In this document: positions 23,575 through 33,860 of the stretch, one piece after another
How positions within the stretch are numbered: position 1 is the first letter of the stretch
Layout: the number at the start of each line of letters is the position of its first letter
NCBI GenBank assembly: GCA_026391805.1
Contig: JAPLDJ010000023.1
Span: 124,001 to 188,000 of the forward strand
DNA length: 64,000 bases
Source of the DNA: Bacteroidota bacterium
GTDB lineage: Bacteria > Bacteroidota > Bacteroidia > Bacteroidales > FEN-979
Direction of reading: 5' to 3'
Made by a program: the position numbers and the translations under genes
Notes under the pieces: model-generated
Told to the model about the DNA's origin: nothing
The model's input: only the letters and a program-made list of their open reading frames with translations
Databases searched by the model: none

Positions 23575-24633
23575 ATGAAGATTGTTACCATTATTGGCGC
23601 GCGCCCCCAGTTTATCAAAGCCGCCACCGTCTCCCGTATGATCCGGCACGATCCGCATGTGAAAGAGATCCTGGTTCACACCGGCCAGCATTACGACACG
23701 AACATGTCGGATATTTTCTTTGAAGAACTGGATATCCCCCACCCCGATTTCAACCTCGAAGTCGGCTCAGGATCACATGCCAGCCAGACCGCCCGCATGC
23801 TGGAAGGCATCGAGGAGATCCTGATGCAGGAGAAGCCCGACTGGACGCTTGTTTTCGGCGACACGAATTCAACCCTGGCCGGCGCCGTTGTGGCCGCCAA
23901 ACTCAACATCCCTCTTGCACATGTGGAAGCAGGGCTCAGATCCTTTAACAGGAGGATGCCCGAGGAGATCAACCGGATTGTGACCGACAGCATCTCCAAC
24001 CTGCTCTTCGCCCCTACCCCGACCGCCGTCACCAACCTCGGAAATGAAGGTTTGTCGAAGATCACCATTTTCTCGGGCGATGTCATGTTCGACAGTGTTC
24101 TCTTCTATAAGGAGAAAATCACCGGGAATGAAGAAAAATACAGGGTCAGGGATCTGCCCGGGAAATTCCTGCTTGCAACGGTTCACCGTGCTGAAAATAC
24201 CGATGATATTGAAAATCTGAAACGGTTGTTCCTGGCCTTTGCCGGATCAGGCCACGCTGTTGTCCTTCCGGTTCACCCCCGTACCCGTAAGATCATTACC
24301 GGCAACATCACCATCCCGGGAAATGTTATTCTTATCGATCCGGTCGGTTACCTCCAGATGCTCTGGCTCATCCTGAATTGCGAAAAAGTGCTGACCGATT
24401 CCGGCGGACTCCAGAAAGAGGCCTATTTCCTCGGGAAGCAGTGCATCACCCTCCGTACCGAAACCGAATGGGTGGAAACGCTGCATGACAACTGGAACAC
24501 TGTCACCGGCACCGATCCCGGGAAAATATCGGATGCCATCGTGCTTACGGCACCGACTTCGCCTCAGAAGCTGCTATTCGGCGACGGCAATGCCGCGGCA
24601 ATCATTGTCGGCAAACTGAAATCCGGCCTCTGA
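23575..24633 (+). CDS. wecB: UDP-N-acetylglucosamine 2-epimerase (second copy)
   Basis: The start at 23575 (MKIVTIIGARPQFIKAATVS) gives 352 residues; an earlier in-frame codon at 23512 lies inside rnpB. Active-site segments agree with the first copy: GQHYDTNMSD, VFGDTNST, HVEAGLRSFNRRMPEEINR, ATVHRAENTDD and DSGGLQKEAYF. The HRAENTDD variant and the shorter C-terminus mark a different subfamily from the operon copy, so the two may serve different glycans or nucleotide sugars. No separate promoter is seen between the rnpB T-tract and the start, so read-through from rnpB is possible. Confidence 0.94.
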   Translation: MKIVTIIGARPQFIKAATVSRMIRHDPHVKEILVHTGQHYDTNMSDIFFEELDIPHPDFNLEVGSGSHASQTARMLEGIEEILMQEKPDWTLVFGDTNSTLAGAVVAAKLNIPLAHVEAGLRSFNRRMPEEINRIVTDSISNLLFAPTPTAVTNLGNEGLSKITIFSGDVMFDSVLFYKEKITGNEEKYRVRDLPGKFLLATVHRAENTDDIENLKRLFLAFAGSGHAVVLPVHPRTRKIITGNITIPGNVILIDPVGYLQMLWLILNCEKVLTDSGGLQKEAYFLGKQCITLRTETEWVETLHDNWNTVTGTDPGKISDAIVLTAPTSPQKLLFGDGNAAAIIVGKLKSGL

Positions 24634-24648
24634 TCTGCCTTCTGATCT

Positions 24649-24670
24649 CTGAATTCCGTTCGGAATTCAG
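24649..24670. repeat. Perfect 10-bp inverted repeat after wecB2
   Basis: CTGAATTCCG and CGGAATTCAG enclose TT. It lies 15 bp behind the epimerase stop codon. There is no T-tract, so it may be a weak terminator or an mRNA 3'-end stabiliser. Confidence 0.6.
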
Positions 24671-24753
24671 ATTTCGTTGTTCGATTAATCGGGTATTCAT
24701 TTCCTCCGTTTTTTTGCACTTTATTTTGTTAATAAAATCCTTGATTTTCCTGA

Positions 24754-26787
<2,034 letters not shown>

Positions 26788-26807
26788 TTCTCCCCAAAAA
26801 CCATCCT

Positions 26808-28154
26808 ATGAAGCAGAAAAAAGTCGGTTACATCCTTGGCGGAATATTCGTGCTGGTAATTATTGGCTATTTCATCTTCTCAAGGGATTCTAAGAGCGAA
26901 CTGATTACAATCAGGGTAAACAAAGGGACCTTCCCGATCGAGGTTACCACTACCGGTGAGTTATTCGCAAAATCTTCCGAAAAGATACGTGGTCCACAGG
27001 GGCTGCCCCAAATGCAGATCTATTCCGTCAAGATACTAAAGCTTGTCCAGGAAGGAACCCGCGTCGATTCAGGGGCTTTCGTTGCAGCCCTCGACCAGAG
27101 CGAGATGACCTCAAAGATGAAGGAGATCGAGACCAACCGCGATAAAGCCCTCACCCAGCTGACGCAGCGCCAGATCGACAGTTCCCTGAACCTCCGCCGC
27201 CTCCGGGACGACCAGATCAACCTGACGTATGACCTGGAACAGAAAAAAACCATCCAGGAACAGTCGAAATATGAGCCCAAAGCCATCCAGCGCCAGGCTG
27301 AAATCGACGTGGAAAAGGCAGAGCGGGGAATGGAACAGGCACGGAAGAGCTACGGCCTGCAATACCAGAAAGAAGTAGCGAACATGGATGATGCCAATGC
27401 AACCTATTCCCAGGCTCAACGGAAACTGGAACAGATGCAGGAAAAGATCAAAATGTTTACCATTTTCGCACCCAAGAAGGGAATGGTGATCTACACAAGG
27501 AACTGGAACGGCCGCCAGCAGGAAGGATCAACCGTTGATACCTGGGGAGATTTCACGGTGGCCGAGCTGCCCGATCTCTCCAAAATGATCTCCAGAACTT
27601 ACGTGAATGAAATCGATATCAGCAGGGTTAAAACCGGACAGGAAGTGCGCATCGGGATAGATGCATTCCCGGATAAAAAATTTACCGGGAAAGTCACCGA
27701 GGTGGCCAATGTCGGAGAGCAGCTTCCCAACACCAACGCCAAGGTGTTTGAGGTCAACATCCTGATCAACGAATTCGATTCTATTCTGAAGCCCGCAATG
27801 ACCTCAAAGAACACCATCATCACCGCATCCATCCCCAATGTGATGTATGCCCCGATCGAAGCAGTCTTCAGCAACGACAGCATTTCATATGTATTTAAAA
27901 AGGATGGCGGCAGCATCATAAAGCAACAGGTGATCGCAGGACAAAGCAATAACAATGAGATCATCCTCAAAGCAGGTGTGAATGAAAATGATGAACTCCT
28001 GCTTCTCCCGCCTGAAAATGCCGAGAAAAAGAAACTTGTTCAGCTGTCTCCCCAGGAACTTAAAAAATTCGAAGAGATACCTGAAACCAAGAAAAATCCT
28101 GCAACAAATGTGAAAGCTGCGACTAAGAACACCAAACCCGGGGCTACCCGCTAA
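26808..28154 (+). CDS. HlyD/MacA-type membrane fusion protein of an exporter
   Basis: The 448-residue adaptor has an N-terminal membrane anchor (about residues 6-23, YILGGIFVLVIIGYFIF), a beta-barrel part, a long coiled-coil hairpin (about 95-220, rich in Glu, Lys and Gln, with AQRKLEQMQEKIKMF), and a lipoyl-like part after FAPKKGMVIYTRNWNGRQQ. Such adaptors connect an inner-membrane pump to a TolC channel. The permease gene follows after 12 bp and the TolC gene ends the operon. The polar Lys/Ala tail (PATNVKAATKNTKPGATR) is disordered. Confidence 0.88.
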   Translation: MKQKKVGYILGGIFVLVIIGYFIFSRDSKSELITIRVNKGTFPIEVTTTGELFAKSSEKIRGPQGLPQMQIYSVKILKLVQEGTRVDSGAFVAALDQSEMTSKMKEIETNRDKALTQLTQRQIDSSLNLRRLRDDQINLTYDLEQKKTIQEQSKYEPKAIQRQAEIDVEKAERGMEQARKSYGLQYQKEVANMDDANATYSQAQRKLEQMQEKIKMFTIFAPKKGMVIYTRNWNGRQQEGSTVDTWGDFTVAELPDLSKMISRTYVNEIDISRVKTGQEVRIGIDAFPDKKFTGKVTEVANVGEQLPNTNAKVFEVNILINEFDSILKPAMTSKNTIITASIPNVMYAPIEAVFSNDSISYVFKKDGGSIIKQQVIAGQSNNNEIILKAGVNENDELLLLPPENAEKKKLVQLSPQELKKFEEIPETKKNPATNVKAATKNTKPGATR

Positions 28155-28166
28155 ACCCAATGAGCC

Positions 28167-29549
28167 GTGTTCGAACGCTACATCTATATCCTGAATATCG
28201 CACTGGAAGCGGTGTTCCTCAATAAATTCCGCTCAATGCTGACAGCCCTCGGGATCATCTTCGGGGTTGCAGCAGTGATCGCCATGATGGCCATCGGGCG
28301 GGGCGCCCAGAAAGACATCCTCGACCAGATGAAACTGGTAGGAGTCAACAACATTGTCATCTCCTCAAAAACAGAAAAGAAAAGTTCCTCTGATAAAAGC
28401 AGCAACTCATCTTCATCGCAAAACCAATCCCAGAATCAGTCGGATTCAAAGCAGTCTTCCAAGTTTTCACCGGGTCTGACGTTGCTGGATGCCGTCAGCA
28501 TTAAACAACTGATCCCGACCGTCGACAAGGTCTGCCCCGAAACCATCTATGAAGTCGATGTCATCAAGGATTCAAAGCGTTCTACGCTCAAACTTACCGG
28601 GACGAATCCCGATTTTTTCAGCGTCTTCAACCTGAATCTTGTCCAGGGCGAGATGTTCAACGAGGAACAACTGGTCGAAGGGAAACCTGTTTGCATCATA
28701 GGAAACACCATCAAATCCCATTTCTTCCCCAAGCAGAATCCCATCGGCAAGGAAATAAAATGCGGCCCGATCTGGCTCACGGTCATCGGCGTCCTGAGCA
28801 ACCGGGAAGTGAACGAGCAGGCACTCGAGAACCTAGGGATCTCCGATTACAACAATACCATTTACACCCCGATCCAGACCCTCCTCCTCCGCTATAAAGA
28901 CCGGTCGCTCGTGACCCGGAATACCTTGCAGGGCCAGGGTGGCTATTGGATGCGCGGATCCTATGTCGTTGACGAAGGGGATGCGGAAAAAAATTCCCGT
29001 AACCAGGTGGATAAAATCGTGGTGCAGATCAGGGAAAGCAAACAGGTCAAGCCCACGACAGAGGTCTTAAGACGAATGATGATTCGCCGCCACGCCGGTG
29101 TAGAAGACATCGAGATCAAGGTACCCGAACTCCTGCTGAAAAATGAAGAACGCACCCGGAATATCTTTAACATGGTACTGGGCGCCATTGCCAGCATTTC
29201 GCTTCTGATCGGAGGGATCGGGATCATGAACATTATGCTGGCCTCGGTGATGGAAAGGATCAAGGAGATCGGCATCCGCCAAGCCATCGGTGCAACAAAG
29301 CGCGACATCATCCTTCAGTTCCTTACCGAAGCTACCCTGATCTCCGTCACCGGCGGACTGATCGGCATCATCCTCGGGATCGTCCTTTCAAAACTGATCA
29401 TGGGACTTACCAGTATCACAACGATTGTCTCCCCGCTATCGGTAATACTTTCATTCGGGGTTTCAGCAACGGTAGGAATCGCGTTCGGCTTCATGCCCGC
29501 GCGCCGTGCTTCACAGCAGGAACCCGTCGCCTCGCTCAGACACGAATAA
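28167..29549 (+). CDS. MacB-like ABC transporter permease without nucleotide-binding domain
   Basis: The GTG start at 28167 fits the family (MFERYIYILNIALEAVFLNK then FRSMLTALGIIFGVAAVIAM). The 460-residue protein has a first helix, a MacB-type periplasmic domain and a C-terminal FtsX domain with three helices (ASISLLIGGIGIMNIMLASV; GIRQAIGATKRDI). There is no Walker A or signature motif. A Ser/Asn/Gln/Lys-rich stretch of about 35 residues follows helix 1 (EKKSSSDKSSNSSSSQNQSQ region). Canonical MacB systems need an ATPase, fused or adjacent; none is encoded between adaptor, permease and TolC here. It would have to come from elsewhere. Confidence 0.88.
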   Translation: MFERYIYILNIALEAVFLNKFRSMLTALGIIFGVAAVIAMMAIGRGAQKDILDQMKLVGVNNIVISSKTEKKSSSDKSSNSSSSQNQSQNQSDSKQSSKFSPGLTLLDAVSIKQLIPTVDKVCPETIYEVDVIKDSKRSTLKLTGTNPDFFSVFNLNLVQGEMFNEEQLVEGKPVCIIGNTIKSHFFPKQNPIGKEIKCGPIWLTVIGVLSNREVNEQALENLGISDYNNTIYTPIQTLLLRYKDRSLVTRNTLQGQGGYWMRGSYVVDEGDAEKNSRNQVDKIVVQIRESKQVKPTTEVLRRMMIRRHAGVEDIEIKVPELLLKNEERTRNIFNMVLGAIASISLLIGGIGIMNIMLASVMERIKEIGIRQAIGATKRDIILQFLTEATLISVTGGLIGIILGIVLSKLIMGLTSITTIVSPLSVILSFGVSATVGIAFGFMPARRASQQEPVASLRHE

Positions 29550-29565
29550 TGAAAACAGCTTGCTT

Positions 29566-31059
29566 ATGAAGAGATCTTCCCTCATTAGCTTTATCCTGGC
29601 GCTGGCCTTGCTTGTTCCCTGCCAAACCACACTGGCGCAGAAGAAAGTGCGCAGGATGACACTCGATGAAGCCCTTTCACTGGCAAAAGCAAGGTCGATC
29701 AGGGCACTCATTGCCAAACAGCAGTTCCAGGTAAGTTTCTGGGAATACAGGTCGTTCAGGAGTTCTAATCTTCCGCAACTTTCCGCCGACGGCTATATAC
29801 CGGATTTCAACCGTTACATCCAATCCTATACGAACCCCGACGGAACGAAAACCTACCTCCAGCAGCAATCGATCAATTATGCTGCAAATATGAGGCTCAG
29901 CCAGGAAATAGGAGTTACCGGCGGGAACATATCCCTTAACAGCGGGCTTACACGAACGGACAACCTCATTGATTCCACCACCACCTCCTACCTGAGCACC
30001 CCGATCTACATCAAGTATACCCAGCCGATCTTCAAATACAATCCTTATAAGTGGGATCGAAAGATCAAACCCCTGAAATATGACCAGGCAAAGCGGAAAT
30101 ACCTCGAAGACATTGAGGACATCAACATCATTACCACCAACTTCTTCTTTGCCATGCTGCAGGCCCAGGTTGAAAATAAGATCGCCCATGCAAACCTGAA
30201 CAATTACGACACCCTCTATAAAATCACAAAAGGCAGGTTCCAGCTGGGACGGATTCCCCAGAACCAGTTACTGCAATATGAACTCAGTTTTTTGAGAGCC
30301 CAATTGGCCATTGAGAATTCAAAACTTTCACTGGATGATGCACTTTTCAATTTCAAGTCTTTTTTACGCATCCAGGAGGAGGATTCGATCATTCTGGAAC
30401 CACCCGTCAACATGAAGTTCTTTACGGTAAGTCCGGTCAGGGCGATTGAAGAAGCATCCAACAACACTTCCACAGCAGAGGATTTCAAACGACAGCTCCT
30501 TGAAGCAGATATGAACGTGAACATGGTCAAAATGACCGGCCGGTTCGATGCCGATCTCTCGGCAGTATTCGGATACAACCAGACGGCCAGCACCATTTCT
30601 GAAGCATACAATAATCCACAGGACCTGGAGCAGGTGACGTTGTCGCTGAACCTCCCGATCCTCGACTGGGGTGTTGCACGGGGAAGGATCAAAATGGCTG
30701 AATCGCAGCGGGAGATCGTGAAAAACCAGGTCGAGCAGGGACTGATCGATTTCAAACAAGGTATCTACCGGGATGTGATGAAGTTCAACATGCAGAAATT
30801 TCAGCTTGAGATCGCCGCAAAAGCTGATACTGTCGCAAAAAAATCGTATCAGATCACCCAGGACAGGTATATGATCGGAAAAATCTCTGACTTCCAGGAA
30901 ATCTATACGGCCCAGACCGAAACCGACAACCAGGAGAATTTATTTTACGCTGCCTTGCAGAATTACTGGCAGCGTTACTTTGGTTTGAGAAAAATGACCC
31001 TATATGATTTTCAACACCAGGCTCCGATCAATTTTAGCCTGGAGGACGTGAGGCCCTGA
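29566..31059 (+). CDS. TolC family outer-membrane efflux protein
   Basis: With the start at 29566 the protein has 497 residues and a signal peptide (MKRSSLISFILALALLVPCQ) cleaved near LAQ. The mature part begins RRMTLDEALSLAKARS, the standard first helix of TolC proteins, and is organised as two repeats of long amphipathic helices and beta-strands (second repeat from about 280). It forms the trimeric channel of the adaptor/permease/TolC pump. The start lies 16 bp after the permease stop codon. Confidence 0.93.
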   Translation: MKRSSLISFILALALLVPCQTTLAQKKVRRMTLDEALSLAKARSIRALIAKQQFQVSFWEYRSFRSSNLPQLSADGYIPDFNRYIQSYTNPDGTKTYLQQQSINYAANMRLSQEIGVTGGNISLNSGLTRTDNLIDSTTTSYLSTPIYIKYTQPIFKYNPYKWDRKIKPLKYDQAKRKYLEDIEDINIITTNFFFAMLQAQVENKIAHANLNNYDTLYKITKGRFQLGRIPQNQLLQYELSFLRAQLAIENSKLSLDDALFNFKSFLRIQEEDSIILEPPVNMKFFTVSPVRAIEEASNNTSTAEDFKRQLLEADMNVNMVKMTGRFDADLSAVFGYNQTASTISEAYNNPQDLEQVTLSLNLPILDWGVARGRIKMAESQREIVKNQVEQGLIDFKQGIYRDVMKFNMQKFQLEIAAKADTVAKKSYQITQDRYMIGKISDFQEIYTAQTETDNQENLFYAALQNYWQRYFGLRKMTLYDFQHQAPINFSLEDVRP

Positions 31060-31095
31060 AGAAAATTCTTATCGATAATCTTTCTAAATAGTTTA

Positions 31096-31103
31096 TATCT
31101 TTG
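31096..31103 (+). promoter_or_regulatory. -7 box of the peroxiredoxin gene
   Basis: TATCTTTG matches TAnnTTTG and lies 36 bp before the peroxiredoxin start codon. Confidence 0.68.
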
Positions 31104-31139
31104 CAGAAAATTTATTCATTCACTTTAAAATTCTGAAAA

Positions 31140-31772
31140 ATGGCAGTATTAGTTGGAAAGAAAGCTCCGTTGTTCGAAGCGGTTGCAGTTACTAATGGCG
31201 GTGAATTTGTTGAAAATTTCTCCCTTCAGCAGTACATCGGGAAGAAACATGTAATCTTCTTCTTCTATCCCCTCGATTTTACCTTTGTTTGTCCTACGGA
31301 ACTCCTGGCCTTCCAGGAAAAGCTCGCGGAATTTGAAAAACGCAACGTGGCTGTTGTAGGTTGTTCCATCGATTCCAAATATTCCCATTGGGCATGGTTG
31401 AATACCGAAAAGAAGAACGGGGGCATCAAAGGCGTGAAATACCCGATCGTTTCAGACCTTTCAAAAACCATCTCTGCAAATTATGATGTTCTGGCCGGAG
31501 AATGGATTTACGACGAAGACGGCACCCTTGAATTCGAGGGTGTACCGCAAGCATACCGCGGTTTGTTCCTCATCGACAAGCAGGGTATTGTCCGTCACCA
31601 GCTGGTCAACGATTTTCCGCTCGGACGCAGCATCGACGAGGTCATCCGAATGGTGGATGCGCTCCAGTTCTTCGAAGAGAACGGGGAAGTTTGTCCTGCC
31701 AACTGGCACAAAGGTGATGCTACGATGAAGGAAACTGCTGAAAGCGTTGCAGATTACCTCTCAAAACACTGA
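31140..31772 (+). CDS. 2-Cys peroxiredoxin (Prx1/AhpC group)
   Basis: This 210-residue cytosolic thiol peroxidase reduces H2O2 and organic hydroperoxides. The peroxidatic Cys is residue 51 in FTFVCPTELLAF and the resolving Cys is in GEVCPANW, with the usual 2-Cys spacing. SKYSHWAW and YPIVSDLSK are also typical of Prx1. There is no adjacent AhpF reductase, so thioredoxin is the likely electron donor. The gene has its own promoter and converges with mazG, only 6 bp apart. Confidence 0.95.
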   Translation: MAVLVGKKAPLFEAVAVTNGGEFVENFSLQQYIGKKHVIFFFYPLDFTFVCPTELLAFQEKLAEFEKRNVAVVGCSIDSKYSHWAWLNTEKKNGGIKGVKYPIVSDLSKTISANYDVLAGEWIYDEDGTLEFEGVPQAYRGLFLIDKQGIVRHQLVNDFPLGRSIDEVIRMVDALQFFEENGEVCPANWHKGDATMKETAESVADYLSKH

Positions 31773-31778
31773 GGAAAA

Positions 31779-32558
31779 TCATAGGGGTTTCCAGCGCTTG
31801 GCCTCCTCCCAGAATACATCCATTTCCGGGAGCGTCATTTCGCTGAGGGGTTTATGCAGTTTTTTGGCACTTTCCTCCAGGTACTGGAACCGTTGGATGA
31901 ATTTCCGGTTGGTCCTTTCAAGGGCATCTTCCGGGTTTACATCAATGAACCTTGCATAATTGATGATCGCAAAGAGCAGGTCACCAAGTTCATCTTCCTT
32001 CTTGTCGTGATCTGCTCCTTTGCTGACCTCATCTTTTAATTCTTTCAGCTCTTCCATCACTTTATCCCAGACCTGTTCAGGTTTTTCCCAGTCAAACCCG
32101 ACGCCGCTCGCCTTTTCCTGGATGCGGTATGCCTTGACAACGGCCGGCAGAGATTTCGGAACACCGGAAAGGACCGATTTATTCCCCTTCTCCTGAAGCT
32201 TTATTTTTTCCCAGTTATCATGGACCTCTTTCGCATCGGCCACTATCACATCCCCGAAGATATGGGGATGCCTGTGGATCAGCTTTTCAATAATATTATT
32301 CAATACGTCTTTAATATCAAAGGAGCCATTTTCAGAAGCAATCTTGGAATAGAATACAAGGTGGAGCATCAGGTCACCAAGTTCTTTTTTAATCCCGTCC
32401 ATGTCTTTCTCCATGATAGAATCCGACAATTCATAGGTCTCCTCGATGGTAAGGTAACGCAAACTCTCCAGCGTCTGCTTCTTGTCCCAGGGACATTTTG
32501 CCCGCAGTTCATCCATGATCTCCAGCAATCTGCCAAAGGCAGCAACGCGCTCTTCCAT
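31779..32558 (-). CDS. mazG: Nucleoside triphosphate pyrophosphohydrolase MazG
   Basis: The enzyme hydrolyses (d)NTPs to NMP and pyrophosphate and cleans the nucleotide pool. The start at 32558 (MEERVAAFGRLLEIMDELRA) gives 259 residues; the longer frame to 32618 runs through the TACTTTTG promoter. There are two tandem MazG domains: the first with CPWDKKQTLESLRYLTIEE and KKELGDLMLHLVF, the second with EELKELKDEV and KKEDELGDLLFAIINYARF. Each carries the acidic metal-binding E-E-x-x-E/D residues. Confidence 0.96.
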   Translation of the reverse strand: MEERVAAFGRLLEIMDELRAKCPWDKKQTLESLRYLTIEETYELSDSIMEKDMDGIKKELGDLMLHLVFYSKIASENGSFDIKDVLNNIIEKLIHRHPHIFGDVIVADAKEVHDNWEKIKLQEKGNKSVLSGVPKSLPAVVKAYRIQEKASGVGFDWEKPEQVWDKVMEELKELKDEVSKGADHDKKEDELGDLLFAIINYARFIDVNPEDALERTNRKFIQRFQYLEESAKKLHKPLSEMTLPEMDVFWEEAKRWKPL

Positions 32559-32571
32559 TTTTATTTTTTTG

Positions 32572-32579
32572 CAAAAGTA
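32572..32579 (-). promoter_or_regulatory. -7 box of mazG
   Basis: The minus strand reads TACTTTTG 13 bp before the ATG at 32558. It also supports that start over the longer frame. Confidence 0.68.
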
Positions 32580-32645
32580 AGGATTTATCGGATCGGACGT
32601 TTGATAAGGATGTTGCAAACCTTTCCCCTTGTGGAGAAATCATCC

Positions 32646-32653
32646 TAACTTTG
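32646..32653 (+). promoter_or_regulatory. -7 box of the PagL-like gene
   Basis: TAACTTTG matches TAnnTTTG and lies 28 bp before the TTG start at 32682. Confidence 0.62.
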
Positions 32654-32681
32654 CACCCCGAGAAAGTAAAAGATCCCTGAT

Positions 32682-33860
32682 TTGAGAACTATTATCAATA
32701 CGTGCATTTTATTCCGTCAAATTCTCATTTCACTGGTATTTCTTTTTCTCTTCGTACCGGTGGATTCAAGATCACAGGAGCACCGGCTTTTTACCTCCAA
32801 CATGCTCATTGAAGGCCGGTTCGACTACGGGTTTCTTTATGCACAGCACCTTGAACTTGAACTCTTCAACAGCCACCTGCCCACTTTTGAGATCAATTTT
32901 CAAAAGGAGACCTATGGTAAACATAAATGGGAGCGGATTTATGGCTACCCGATCATCGGGGTAAGTTTTCTTTATACGGGATTGGGAAAATCGCCTTACC
33001 TGGGCGCTGCATACTCGGTCTTTCCCTTCATCGATTTCCCCCTGGTTCGGCATAAGAAATTCATGTTCAACTTCCGGTTCGGACTTGGAGTCGGATACCT
33101 GACAAAGAAATTCGACCGGCTGACAAACTATAAAAACCTGGCGATCGGCTCCCACCTGAATGCCTCTGCAAACCTCATGCTTGAAGCCCGGTACAAAGTA
33201 GCAGAACGCCTTACACTATCCCTTGGCATTGCGCTCCAGCACTTTTCCAATGGTTCACTGAAACTTCCCAATTACGGGCTCAACCTACCGGTGGTAAGTG
33301 CAGGTGTGGCCTATCGCCTGGCCCGCGAAAACAGGACCATCGGCGACCGGTACATCCCTCCCACAGAACCCTATTCTGCCGTGTTGCGGCACGTTATTGA
33401 ATTTGATGCCGGGGCTTCCCTTGGATGGAAAAATATGCAGGCAGTTTACGGAGATAACTATTGGGTATATCATTTCTATGAGAACACCTTCTTCCCGGTG
33501 AAACGCAAGAGTAAATGGGGATTCGGCCTCGATCTTTCCTATGACCAGTCCCATGTTAAAATCCTCGAAAGCCAGGGAACGGAAGTCACAAATAAGATGA
33601 AGATCTTCCGTCCGGGGATCAATGGGGCTTATATGTTAGTCCTCTCTAAACTACAGTTTATCCTGAACCTTGGATGCTATCTGGGCGGAATGGAAAAGAG
33701 CAACGGACCGTTCTATGAAAAGCTCTCGTTCCAGTATAATTTCACAAAAGATTTCTTTGCCAGTGTCATGCTGAAAGTTCACTGGGGCCGTGCTGATTAT
33801 ATCGGCTGGGGATTGGGGTTACATCTTGAAAAATTTTATGGACATAAGACCATCAAATAA
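32682..33860 (+). CDS. Acyloxyacyl hydrolase / PagL-like outer-membrane protein
   Basis: This 392-residue protein has a signal peptide (about 1-31) and many alternating beta-strands. The segment LQHFSNGSLKLPNYGLN (His187, Ser189) is the PagL lipid A 3-O-deacylase signature. In PagL the third catalytic residue is a Glu 14 positions after the His; here that position is Asn201. The protein is also much longer than PagL (about 150 residues in the mature form). It starts with TTG, as no upstream ATG exists and the signal peptide begins there. The activity is therefore uncertain. Its end overlaps the next lipoprotein gene by 23 bp. Confidence 0.8.
   Translation: MRTIINTCILFRQILISLVFLFLFVPVDSRSQEHRLFTSNMLIEGRFDYGFLYAQHLELELFNSHLPTFEINFQKETYGKHKWERIYGYPIIGVSFLYTGLGKSPYLGAAYSVFPFIDFPLVRHKKFMFNFRFGLGVGYLTKKFDRLTNYKNLAIGSHLNASANLMLEARYKVAERLTLSLGIALQHFSNGSLKLPNYGLNLPVVSAGVAYRLARENRTIGDRYIPPTEPYSAVLRHVIEFDAGASLGWKNMQAVYGDNYWVYHFYENTFFPVKRKSKWGFGLDLSYDQSHVKILESQGTEVTNKMKIFRPGINGAYMLVLSKLQFILNLGCYLGGMEKSNGPFYEKLSFQYNFTKDFFASVMLKVHWGRADYIGWGLGLHLEKFYGHKTIK

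Noticed and set aside
15192-24633. A full capsule or O-antigen locus
   Set aside because: No flippase, polymerase, chain-length regulator or initiating transferase is seen; only a small glycan operon is supported.
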